Below the pieces are notes generated by a model, which searched no databases, was not told the origin of the DNA, and was given only the letters and a program-made list of their open reading frames with translations. Shown here one piece after another: positions 1 to 6,353 of a DNA stretch of 10,359 nt. Each line of letters starts with the position of its first letter. The first letter of the stretch is position 1. A program made the position numbers and the translations under genes. This DNA comes from UMGS1387 sp045646465. Lineage in GTDB: Bacteria; Bacillota; Clostridia; Oscillospirales; CAG-382. The stretch covers positions 1-10,359 of the forward strand of contig JAZRKT010000090.1 in the NCBI GenBank assembly GCA_045646465.1. The letters run 5' to 3'.

Positions 1-1131
1 ATGCTTGACTATAAGAAGCTGTGTGCTGACCTTGAATATACCTACGAAGAAAAGGACGGCAACATCTATATCTACTCAGATAACTATGAGCTTGTATGGA
101 AGTCCCTTTCAGACAGAAAGACAGGCGTCTTTGAATTTGACAGTGTTGATACCGAAGGCTGGGGCTCAACACATATGGCTCTTGAGGCATCAGACGGTTC
201 TCTTAAGATGACTACCATCGCCGAAACAAGAGACCCCATTATGACATATCGTACAGGTAATTTCCCTACAGACTTCTATGCACAGCAGTTCAAGTCATTG
301 AAAATGAGAATTAGATATAAGCATGACGGCGGCTCAGGCCAGACTCTCAGCTTCTACTATATTACAGACGTTGACTCTGTATACTCTGAAAGCAAGACTC
401 TTAAGGCTCGTCTTAAGGACGACACCAAGGGCAAATGGGAAACAATTACCATCGACCTTACAAATCAGGCTAACTGGATTGTTGCCGATAGGATTACAGG
501 TCTGAGGTTTGACCCCTTCAATGCTCACGGCGAAATGGAAATCGACTATATCAGATTTATTGCTGATCCCGAATTCAAATATGTTCCCATTGAAGAAAGA
601 CCCTTCGAGGTTATAAATGGTAACGCAGAAGATTCTCCCGTTACCTTCTATTCAGGTAATGCAACTATAAAGAAAATTGCCGAGCCCTTCAAGAAAGGCA
701 ACCACGTGTGGTATGTTGACGCCAAGGCGGGCAAGCAGTGGACATACTTCAGACACGCCGCAAGATACAAGGAAAATACAACATATAAGATTGACTTTGA
801 TATAAAGCTTGTAGATAACAACATTAGCGACCCCAACTACACAAATACTACCTACTGTGTAAATCTCAGATATGCCGATAAGGGCGCACTTAACGATTTT
901 GACCATATTGTAGCTCATAACACAAAAATATCAATGACCGACGGCTGGGTTCACTGCTCTGTTGAGTATAAGGTAGGTAAGGTTGACAGCAACGAAAAGG
1001 CTGAGTTTACCATTTATGTAAATCCTCAGGGAGACGTTGGCTTTGACTACTATGTGGATAACATCGTAATCAGAGAGGTTGGCGCAAAGTACGACACAGA
1101 GACTGAAATCGTTATCAACGAAAACATCTAA
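1..1131 (+). CDS. C-terminal part of a multimodular carbohydrate-binding-like extracellular protein (5'-partial)
   Basis: The frame is open from the first base, no upstream sequence is available, and the protein begins inside what looks like a domain, so the initial Met is probably internal and the gene 5'-truncated by the window edge. Residues 1-26 (LCADLEYTYEEKDGNIYIYS) resemble the end of a copper-amine-oxidase-N-type stalk repeat. Residues about 40-187 look like a beta-sandwich module ending in ITGLRFDPFN and MEIDYIRFI, a pattern often seen beside glycoside hydrolases and cell-surface proteins of Clostridia. Residues about 203-360 look like a second jelly-roll of the CBM_4_9 type, ending YYVDNIVIREV. 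No catalytic domain, anchor or membrane segment is visible in this part. Codons such as CTT, AAG, GAC and TAC are used heavily, suggesting good expression. The role in polysaccharide binding is inferred from fold-like patterns, not from a recognised full-length homologue. A terminator follows 26 bases after the stop. Confidence 0.75.
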   Translation: MLDYKKLCADLEYTYEEKDGNIYIYSDNYELVWKSLSDRKTGVFEFDSVDTEGWGSTHMALEASDGSLKMTTIAETRDPIMTYRTGNFPTDFYAQQFKSLKMRIRYKHDGGSGQTLSFYYITDVDSVYSESKTLKARLKDDTKGKWETITIDLTNQANWIVADRITGLRFDPFNAHGEMEIDYIRFIADPEFKYVPIEERPFEVINGNAEDSPVTFYSGNATIKKIAEPFKKGNHVWYVDAKAGKQWTYFRHAARYKENTTYKIDFDIKLVDNNISDPNYTNTTYCVNLRYADKGALNDFDHIVAHNTKISMTDGWVHCSVEYKVGKVDSNEKAEFTIYVNPQGDVGFDYYVDNIVIREVGAKYDTETEIVINENI

Positions 1132-1156
1132 GGAAGCTTTCAAAGCTAAAAGAAAA

Positions 1157-1188
1157 GGCACAGCGAATAACTGCTGTGTCTTTTTTTT
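1157..1188. terminator. Bidirectional rho-independent terminator between convergent genes
   Basis: An 8-bp stem, GGCACAGC (1157-1164) with GCTGTGTC (1173-1180) including one G-U pair, encloses an 8-base loop and is followed by eight T (1181-1188). On the minus strand the same hairpin is followed by TTTTCTTTTAG, so it can also end transcripts arriving from sigF, whose stop is about 110 bases away. Confidence 0.88.
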
Positions 1189-1297
1189 GCCTGTGCTATG
1201 CTTTGCTCAGAATGACCCCCTGTGCAGTCCTGACCGAGCTTTGGTTGCCCGTGTTTGGGCGGAATGTAACTTTATATAAAACGGAAGAAATAAAAAC
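1189..1297. other. Convergent intergenic spacer, repeat-like
   Basis: This spacer between the terminator and the sigF stop holds no gene. It contains a short hairpin GCCC-GTGTTT-GGGC (1247-1260) without a T tract. The stretch GCTTTGCTCAGAATGACCCC (1200-1219) resembles the end of short dispersed intergenic repeats whose spurious translation contains FAQND or LRMT. That resemblance is from memory and cannot be confirmed in a single copy. Confidence 0.25.
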
Positions 1298-2017
1298 TCA
1301 AACCAGCTGCTCCCTTAAAGCTTTCAGAATCCTTTTTTCCATCCTCGAGACGGTAACCTGAGAAATGCCTAGGATTTTTGCTGTCTGCATCTGCGTAAAA
1401 CCCTTGAAAAAGCGAAGAATAATAAGCTGTTTGTCCTGCCCTTCAAGAAGAGTGAGTGCCTGATGCAGAGCCAGAGAATCAATTAACGGGGAAATTTCGT
1501 CCTCGGCGCTGAGCGTTTCGCCTATGCTTCTGTCGTCGTGTTCGGATATACATTCGTCTATTGAACGCACCGACGAGCAGGCTTCAAGACATTGTGTTAT
1601 GTCCTCGGGCGACAGTCCGCACAGCGATGAAAGAACGGTGAGGGACGGCTCTTTTCCGTGAAGACGGATGTATTTTTCTCTTTGTGATAATACAAAAGCT
1701 GCGTTTTTCTTTAAAACACGTGATACCTTGATGACTGAGTTGTCTCGTAAATACCGCTTGATTTCACCTGTAATAAGGGTAAAGGCGTATGTGGAAAAGG
1801 CGTAGCCGAGATTTAAATCATAGCCGTCAATTGCCTTGAGAAGCCCCACGGTGCCTGTCTGCAATAAATCGTCGTAGCTTTCACAAGGAGTAGAAAGGCG
1901 GTGCACGATGCTTTTGACAAGGGGAATGTTCTTCCTGACAATTTCGTCCCTTGCGTTAATGTCGCCACTGCGGTATTTTTCAAAAAGCACCGTGTTTTCA
2001 CAGGTGTCAAAGCTCAT
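1298..2017 (-). CDS. sigF: RNA polymerase sporulation sigma factor sigma-F
   Basis: This 239-residue sigma-70 family protein is the first forespore-specific sigma factor, held inactive by SpoIIAB until septation. Region 2.2 is DDLLQTGTVGLLKAIDGYD (49-67). Regions 2.3-2.4 follow (70-100) with the block GEIKRYLRDNSVIKVSR, close to the GEI-R-RD-VKVSR block of Bacillus SigF/SigG. Region 4.2 contains LGISQVTVSRMEKRILKAL (216-234), the helix-turn-helix that reads the -35 element. The ATG lies 11 nt inside the spoIIAB end (shared ATGAGCTTTGA), with no strong ribosome binding site of its own, so expression is probably by translational coupling, which would help keep the sigma factor matched to its inhibitor. 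SigG is the closest alternative by sequence, but the position after spoIIAA-spoIIAB decides for SigF. It is the last gene of the block and ends toward the shared terminator. Confidence 0.95.
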   Translation of the reverse strand: MSFDTCENTVLFEKYRSGDINARDEIVRKNIPLVKSIVHRLSTPCESYDDLLQTGTVGLLKAIDGYDLNLGYAFSTYAFTLITGEIKRYLRDNSVIKVSRVLKKNAAFVLSQREKYIRLHGKEPSLTVLSSLCGLSPEDITQCLEACSSVRSIDECISEHDDRSIGETLSAEDEISPLIDSLALHQALTLLEGQDKQLIILRFFKGFTQMQTAKILGISQVTVSRMEKRILKALREQLV

Positions 2018-2468
2018 TTTTTTGCTTGCCTATGTACTTTTTCAAGGTGACCGTCGTGCCTTTGCCGACAGCTGATTTTACTGAAAGCTTGTCGGTAAAG
2101 CTTTGCATTATTGAAAATCCCATACCGCTTCTTTCGTCGCTTCCCGTGGTGTAAAGGGGCTGCATTGCCTTTGATACGTCCTCAATTCCGTAGCCGTTGT
2201 CTTTGACGGTAATGGTCAGAAGTCCGTATTCGTCGTAGGAGGCGCAAAGGCGTACAATTTTGCTTTTTTCGGAATATTCGGAGCTGTAGGCGTGAACTAT
2301 GCAGTTGGTAACAGCCTCGGATACGGCGGTTTTGACGTCGCACAGCTCTTCAAGTGTGGGGTCAAGCTGTGAAATGAAGGCGCTGACGGCGGCTCTTGAA
2401 AAGCTTTCGTTTGCACTTTTTGCAGCAAATTGCATTTTAAAGTAGTTGATTTGTTTTGGCTTTTTCAT
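2007..2468 (-). CDS. spoIIAB: Anti-sigma-F factor and serine kinase SpoIIAB
   Basis: This is a GHKL-fold protein of 153 residues that binds sigma-F with ATP and, alternatively, phosphorylates SpoIIAA. Visible landmarks are the conserved opening NESFSRAAVSAFISQLDPTL (20-39), the N-box EAVTN (51-55) followed by HAY where Bacillus has HGY, the ADP-binding D-x-G-x-G block KDNGYGI (89-95), the ATP lid and glycine box DERSGMGF (111-118), and KGTTV (136-140). A longer in-frame extension exists to 2561. I chose the ATG at 2468 because it has a strong site (GGAAAGGA, 7 nt before ATG), leaves a 22-nt gap after spoIIAA, and gives close to the family's usual length of about 146. The stop overlaps the sigF start by 11 nt. 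Confidence 0.95.
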   Translation of the reverse strand: MKKPKQINYFKMQFAAKSANESFSRAAVSAFISQLDPTLEELCDVKTAVSEAVTNCIVHAYSSEYSEKSKIVRLCASYDEYGLLTITVKDNGYGIEDVSKAMQPLYTTGSDERSGMGFSIMQSFTDKLSVKSAVGKGTTVTLKKYIGKQKNEL

Positions 2469-2490
2469 TTTTTTGTCCTTTCCTTTTCGC

Positions 2491-2862
2491 TTATATTTCA
2501 GAGAAAAAATCGGTGGAGTCGTTGCATCTTTTGACAATTTGCCCTGTATCTTTTCCGTCAAGGCTTTTGACTATTTTGTCAACTCCTGCCATTTTCAAAA
2601 TTTTCATTGTCCTCTCGCTTGTGTTGCAAAGAAACAGCTCTCCGCCGCTTTCCTTCATTTTTCTGTACCTTCCCAGCACAAGGCCAAGCCCCGATGAGTC
2701 CATAAAAGCAATTTGCGACAGGTCAAGTATCAGAACCTTTGGGCGGTTTGTGTCTATTAGCCTGTCAATGGAATTGCGAAGGCTTGCTATGCTGTGGTGG
2801 TCAATTTCTCCTGCAAGTGAGCAAATCATTTTGCCGTCCTTGTTTATTGATGTCATTTCCAT
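2491..2862 (-). CDS. spoIIAA: Anti-sigma-F factor antagonist SpoIIAA
   Basis: This 123-residue STAS-domain protein frees sigma-F by binding SpoIIAB. It is inactivated by phosphorylation on a serine and reactivated by SpoIIE phosphatase. The motif FMDSSGLGLVLGRYRKMKES (53-72) aligns with the Bacillus FMDSSGLG block, placing the phosphorylated serine at Ser56. GEIDHHS (18-24) matches GELDHHT. The ATG at 2862 was chosen over an upstream in-frame start at 2910 because it follows AGGAAGGA by 7 nt, and the extra 16 residues do not resemble the family. A second ATG at 2856 is too close to the site. It is the first gene of the spoIIA operon, about 80 nt after the gerAB stop. The C-terminal tail beyond the STAS fold (from about residue 107) is polar and unmatched. 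Confidence 0.95.
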   Translation of the reverse strand: MEMTSINKDGKMICSLAGEIDHHSIASLRNSIDRLIDTNRPKVLILDLSQIAFMDSSGLGLVLGRYRKMKESGGELFLCNTSERTMKILKMAGVDKIVKSLDGKDTGQIVKRCNDSTDFFSEI

Positions 2863-2893
2863 AAATTTGTCCTTCCTTTTCAGTTGTAAATAT

Positions 2894-2927
2894 ATGATAC
2901 AATACGGCACGTAAAAAACGTGTCGAA
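2894..2927 (-). promoter_or_regulatory. Candidate Spo0A-controlled spoIIA promoter with exact 0A box
   Basis: The plus strand reads TGTCGAA at 2921-2927, an exact match to the core Spo0A binding box. On the coding (minus) strand this is TTCGACA, which contains a -35-like TCGACA (2926-2921). It is separated by 21 nt from TATCAT (2899-2894), one mismatch from the sigma-A -10 consensus. This over-long spacing with a 0A box over the -35 resembles the Bacillus spoIIG arrangement. No sigma-H AGGA...GAAT pair was found in the gap. A small palindrome, CACGT-N5-ACGTG (2908-2922), lies between the two elements. The 0A box match is seen directly; promoter function is inferred. Confidence 0.55.
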
Positions 2928-2942
2928 AGATGAGAGTAGTTT

Positions 2943-3989
2943 CTATTTTTCAAAGATGTGTAAAAGAACGAATAACAGAGACATTACCGGCAGGGCAGGG
3001 TAGATTAAAGGCTGAAGCGCACCGTAGGAGTAACCTTGTCCAAATAATAAAAAGGGCAGGTATATTGCAGGAATAGACAGAAAAATCACGTATAGCACAG
3101 CCTTTGGCTTTGACGGCGATGACGGGAAAAAGGCATTTTTAACGGCAATAGAGGCTGAGCATAAATATACGGGGCACTTTGCAATAAAGGCAAAAATGGC
3201 TATTGCGGGGACAATTTCCGTCAAATCAAAGCCTCTGAAGCATTTTGCAAGTGCAAAGTAGGGTCTGTTCAGAGAAAGGGTGAGCTCTTTGCCTAAAATA
3301 AGATAAACACAGCCGTTTGTGCACAGCAAAAGAATAAATGCCGTAATAACCGATAAAAGTGTGATTTTTGTAAGAGAGCTGTCTTTTGCAAAGCTGTTTT
3401 GAGAGCAGTAAAAGAATACGGCACAGTCAAAGGATAAAAATAAACCCGATATTGCACCCCAAAAAGCAGACTGTAAAAGCTTGTTGTCACGCTGAAAGGT
3501 GAAAAGGTCTGTGCTGATATCTTTAATTGCAGTAAAGGGCAAAAAGCATACAACGGTAAAAAGAATAACCGCCGAAGCCGATATACAGCAAAAACGAAAA
3601 ATGGCGTTTTTGCCCTTTGAACAGGTAATAAAGCAACAAAACAGCAGACATAATGACATTATAAAATAGTAGCTTGTGCTCACACCCTTGCCCACGATAA
3701 AGCAGGTTTCGCTAATTACCTGTGTCATAAGCAGTACAACGCAGAATATTGATAAAGCGGCGCATAGCGGCGAGAGAATTTTTGAAATTGCGGTGCCTGA
3801 ATTTGAAAAAAATGAGTTCCTTGCAAATATAACACAAACAAAATATGAGCATAAAAGTGCTGTTATAAGACACAAAAAGTGCCCTGTAAAGGGCAAATCA
3901 CATTTTAACAGAGGATTAAAAATTGCAAAATTCAAAAAAAGAAATGCAGTCAATGATACATAAAAATAAAGCTTTTGTGAGCCTGTCAC
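2943..3989 (-). CDS. GerAB-type germinant receptor permease-like subunit
   Basis: This is a 348-residue, almost entirely hydrophobic protein with roughly nine to ten membrane segments. Its size fits the GerAB family (usually about 360), members of the amino acid-polyamine-organocation transporter superfamily, which form the membrane subunit of spore germinant receptors. Position in a gerA-type cluster is the main evidence, since primary-sequence landmarks are weak and the protein looks divergent. The start is GTG, overlapping the gerAC stop by 4 nt (GTGA), with AGGAG 8 nt upstream. It would act in the spore inner membrane, where GerAB subunits are implicated in germinant recognition. The stop is 80 nt before spoIIAA. 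An unrelated small permease is the alternative, made unlikely by the flanking GerAC- and GerAA-like genes. Confidence 0.8.
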   Translation of the reverse strand: MTGSQKLYFYVSLTAFLFLNFAIFNPLLKCDLPFTGHFLCLITALLCSYFVCVIFARNSFFSNSGTAISKILSPLCAALSIFCVVLLMTQVISETCFIVGKGVSTSYYFIMSLCLLFCCFITCSKGKNAIFRFCCISASAVILFTVVCFLPFTAIKDISTDLFTFQRDNKLLQSAFWGAISGLFLSFDCAVFFYCSQNSFAKDSSLTKITLLSVITAFILLLCTNGCVYLILGKELTLSLNRPYFALAKCFRGFDLTEIVPAIAIFAFIAKCPVYLCSASIAVKNAFFPSSPSKPKAVLYVIFLSIPAIYLPFLLFGQGYSYGALQPLIYPALPVMSLLFVLLHIFEK

Positions 3990-4615
3990 AGCGTTTTCTC
4001 CTTTCTGTAGCTGACGGTTGAGCTGCCGTGAAATACGGCATATTGTGAAAGGTTTATTTTGCCGTCCCTGCCTTGTGATATGACAGGTAGGACGGTTGCT
4101 TTTCCCGATAGCCTGTCAGACACAAAACGCACAAAGACAGGCGCGTGCTTTGTGACCTTTGAAATAAGCTTTATTATGTCCTCCTCGTCCTTTAAAAGCT
4201 TAAGACAGCCTTCAATTTCGTGTTGTTTGGCGCATAGCGTGTAGGGGTGAGACGGCATAAGAGGGCTTTGGCAGATTTGGGCACATTTTCGTGCAAAATC
4301 CTCATCCGCGTCATCAGGAACAACAAAAAGCTCACACGAGGCAAAGTAGCAGCCACCGTATTTTTTATCCAAAGCTTTTGCGGCTTTGTCAATTGTTTCT
4401 CCCTGTGATGAGGCAATAAAATACTCGCTATCGCTGTCCTTTGCACCTTGTTTTTCAACAACTGCCAAAATAGAAAGCAAATCGCTTTTTTCGTCCTGCA
4501 TAATGGCCGCGGCGTGGAGAAAATGCACCTGCTCACGGTGGTTTTGAGCGCAGGAGCAGAGCAGGGGACATACAAATAAAATCAAAGCCCCAAAGAAAAA
4601 GATTTTTGCTTTCAC
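3986..4615 (-). CDS. Short GerAC-type germinant receptor lipoprotein
   Basis: This 209-residue protein has a lipoprotein signal: positive start MKAK, a hydrophobic stretch, then LLCSC with lipidated Cys22. The region after it resembles the N-terminal domain of Ger(x)C proteins, including a block ending AVFHGSS, comparable to the GAGIIKRGS block near the middle of Bacillus GerBC. Family members are usually about 360-400 residues, so the C-terminal half is absent. The ending looks native rather than broken, because the TGA is used in a 4-nt overlap with the gerAB start. The GTG start at 4615 has GGAGG 6 nt upstream, embedded in the end of gerAA, with a 1-nt gap after its stop. It would be the outer-face lipoprotein of the receptor. 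Identification rests on lipobox, partial similarity and context. Confidence 0.78.
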   Translation of the reverse strand: MKAKIFFFGALILFVCPLLCSCAQNHREQVHFLHAAAIMQDEKSDLLSILAVVEKQGAKDSDSEYFIASSQGETIDKAAKALDKKYGGCYFASCELFVVPDDADEDFARKCAQICQSPLMPSHPYTLCAKQHEIEGCLKLLKDEEDIIKLISKVTKHAPVFVRFVSDRLSGKATVLPVISQGRDGKINLSQYAVFHGSSTVSYRKEKTL

Positions 4616-4616
4616 A

Positions 4617-6047
4617 CTATTCCTCCCTTGGCGGATAAATGGAATTTTTTACATGTCCCAGCGCCTTTTTTGGCATAACCGAAAGGCTGTCACAAAGACC
4701 GTCTATGCTTATGGGCGAAAAGGGTAGAAGGTACGGCACGCCGAAGGATTCCTTGCTGCACAGAGTGCATAGCAAAAAGCACACCGACACCACAACGCCG
4801 GGAAAGCCCAGTACGTCGGCAAGTATAATGTTTGCAAAACGCAAAAGCACCTGTCCGTTCATAAATGGCGGAACGATAAAGGTGCACACCGCCGTCAGCG
4901 AGCATACCATTATAACAGGCGCACTTGCAAGACCTGCACTTATTGCGGCATCGCCAAGTATAAGTCCTGCCACAATTCCCACAGAGTCCCCGACAGCACC
5001 CGGCTTTCGCACACCTACCTCGCGTATCAGCTCAAAGATGAACAGAATCACAAACAGCTCACCTGCCACCCTGAAGGGTACATCCCGTCGTTGACTTATG
5101 ACAGCTTTGAAAAGCTTGTAGGGTAAAACCGAGGTGTGGTGCTCTACTGTTGAAAGATAAACTGCAGGAAGATACAGCGAAATCAGCAGGCTCGCAAAGC
5201 GCAGAATCCGCATAAATGAGGAATACAGTCCTCCCTTAAGATAATCCTCGGCAGACTGTAGCGCCTCTATAAAAAGGTAAGGCGCGGTAATAACCGACGG
5301 ACTGCCCTCGCAAATTATTCCCACTCGCCCTTCCAGAAGCTTTGCAGCAACAACATCGGGCTTTTCCGATGAGCCTGCATTTGGAAACAACGACAGCTTT
5401 CCTTTTTTAAGGTAATGCTCAAGGTATCCCGAATCAAGCACCGACGGAAGGCTTATATTTTCAAGGACTTTTTTAATTCTTTCAACAGTTTGAGGTTTTG
5501 CAACGCCGTCGATGTAGCAAAGATACACCGTAGTGCCCGTCAGCTCACCTGCAACAAGACGCACAGACTTAAAGCAGGTGGTTTTAAGCCGTTTTCGAAG
5601 CAGGGCAAGGTTATCCTCAGAGTTTTCAATAAAGCCTTCGCGTGGCCCCTTCAGCACCGTTTCGCTGTTAGGCTCCTGAACACTTCGCTGTGCAGTTCTT
5701 CTTACCATACAACCGAGAAAGCAAAAGCCCTCTCTCAGCTCCAGCGCCAGCACCGCAAAGCCTGACAAAAGCTTATTGCAGGCGTCTTTTTCATCAGAAA
5801 GCACTATAAGCTCGCTTGAATAAATGACACCGTAAATATCCTGAGCCGTATCTGGTATGTTTTTCATTCTGATAACGGGAAGCATAATGCTCTGGGAAAT
5901 GTAGTCCCTGTCGGTGTAGCTTCCGATATTAAAAAGAACGCCCCGTTTTGTGCCGCAGTAAATGATGCTTCTGCAGTTAAAATCTGCACTGTCACAAAAG
6001 GCGTTTTTGATATAATCCACCGCTTTGTCAAATTCTGCACTTTCCAA
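4617..6047 (-). CDS. GerAA-type germinant receptor subunit A
   Basis: This 476-residue protein belongs to the GerABKA family, the A subunit of spore germinant receptors in the inner membrane. The soluble N-terminal part carries the family block EPNSETVLKGPREGF (residues 125-139) and NLALLRKRLKT (146-156), then KPDVVAAKLLEGRVGIICEG (229-248). The C-terminal part holds several membrane segments from about residue 278 (RILRFASLLISLYLPAVYLS), with ELIREVGVRKP and, near the end, ESFGVPYLLPFSP, typical of the family. Start choice: the frame runs up to a GTG at 6140, but that lacks a ribosome binding site and overlaps the -35 of the divergent tRNA promoter, and the extra 31 residues use AT-rich codons. 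TTG at 6047 follows GAGGTGA by 5 nt and yields the normal N-terminus, so I prefer it. It is first in the cluster, with its stop 1 nt before gerAC. I saw no convincing sigma-G or sigma-F promoter upstream. Confidence 0.9.
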   Translation of the reverse strand: MESAEFDKAVDYIKNAFCDSADFNCRSIIYCGTKRGVLFNIGSYTDRDYISQSIMLPVIRMKNIPDTAQDIYGVIYSSELIVLSDEKDACNKLLSGFAVLALELREGFCFLGCMVRRTAQRSVQEPNSETVLKGPREGFIENSEDNLALLRKRLKTTCFKSVRLVAGELTGTTVYLCYIDGVAKPQTVERIKKVLENISLPSVLDSGYLEHYLKKGKLSLFPNAGSSEKPDVVAAKLLEGRVGIICEGSPSVITAPYLFIEALQSAEDYLKGGLYSSFMRILRFASLLISLYLPAVYLSTVEHHTSVLPYKLFKAVISQRRDVPFRVAGELFVILFIFELIREVGVRKPGAVGDSVGIVAGLILGDAAISAGLASAPVIMVCSLTAVCTFIVPPFMNGQVLLRFANIILADVLGFPGVVVSVCFLLCTLCSKESFGVPYLLPFSPISIDGLCDSLSVMPKKALGHVKNSIYPPREE

Positions 6048-6133
6048 ATCAGTCACCTCAATACCATTATCTGCAGTATTTCTTAGAAAATACCTGTTTT
6101 CTGTCGCAAGTTTAATTGTTAACAAATAACCTG

Positions 6134-6162
6134 TTGACACAGTGTGCTATTTTTGATATAAT
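6134..6162 (+). promoter_or_regulatory. Consensus sigma-A promoter of tRNA-Ser
   Basis: A perfect -35 TTGACA (6134-6139) and a perfect -10 TATAAT (6157-6162) are separated by 17 nt. The tRNA begins 26 nt after the -10, leaving a leader of about 20 nt to be removed by RNase P. The promoter lies inside the upstream region of the divergent gerAA gene. Confidence 0.93.
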
Positions 6163-6166
6163 ACAA

Positions 6167-6184
6167 AAGCTGTTAAAACAGCTT
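6167..6184. repeat. Inverted repeat in the tRNA leader
   Basis: AAGCTGTT (6167-6174) and AACAGCTT (6177-6184) are perfect 8-bp inverted copies separated by AA. The repeat lies between the -10 element and the mature tRNA, around the expected transcription start. It could be a hairpin in the pre-tRNA leader, an operator, or chance. No T tract follows, so it is not a terminator. Confidence 0.55.
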
Positions 6185-6188
6185 ATAT

Positions 6189-6277
6189 GCAGAGGTATCG
6201 AAGTGGTCATAACGGGGCTGACTCGAAATCAGTTTGTGAGCAATCACACGAGGGTTCGAATCCCTCCCTCTGCGCCA
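6189..6277 (+). tRNA. tRNA-Ser (anticodon CGA)
   Basis: The 89-nt gene folds as a class II tRNA. The acceptor stem GCAGAGG (6189-6195) pairs perfectly with CCTCTGC (6267-6273), followed by discriminator G and an encoded CCA (6275-6277). The anticodon loop CTCGAAA gives anticodon CGA at 6224-6226, reading UCG serine codons. The long variable arm (TTTGTGAGCAATCACACGA region) is expected for tRNA-Ser, and the T loop TTCGAAT is present at 6255-6261. No terminator is obvious in the 76 nt before the next gene. Confidence 0.97.
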
Positions 6278-6353
6278 AATTTAAGAACGGATTTATATCC
6301 AAAAGCAATGAAAATGTTCCAAGTAGGTTTTTCAAAAGTAAAGGAGTTTTTTT

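Noticed and set aside
2469..2561. A 31-residue N-terminal extension of SpoIIAB
   Set aside because: It overlaps spoIIAA, does not resemble SpoIIAB, and the ATG at 2468 has a strong ribosome binding site.
2908..2922. CACGT-N5-ACGTG palindrome as a terminator after gerAB
   Set aside because: The T residues on the coding strand lie in the loop and no T tract follows the stem, so it is not terminator-like.
4639..5094. Plus-strand open frame of 151 codons opposite gerAA
   Set aside because: It is antisense to a clearly recognised GerAA coding region and looks like no known protein.
6048..6140. A 31-residue N-terminal extension of GerAA from GTG 6140
   Set aside because: No ribosome binding site, AT-rich codons, overlap with the tRNA -35, and a better TTG start with GAGGTGA at 6047.
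6060..6180. A sigma-G or sigma-F promoter for gerAA
   Set aside because: A TGTATT and a CACACTG exist on the minus strand but are only 13 nt apart, too close for these sigma factors; no other pair fits.
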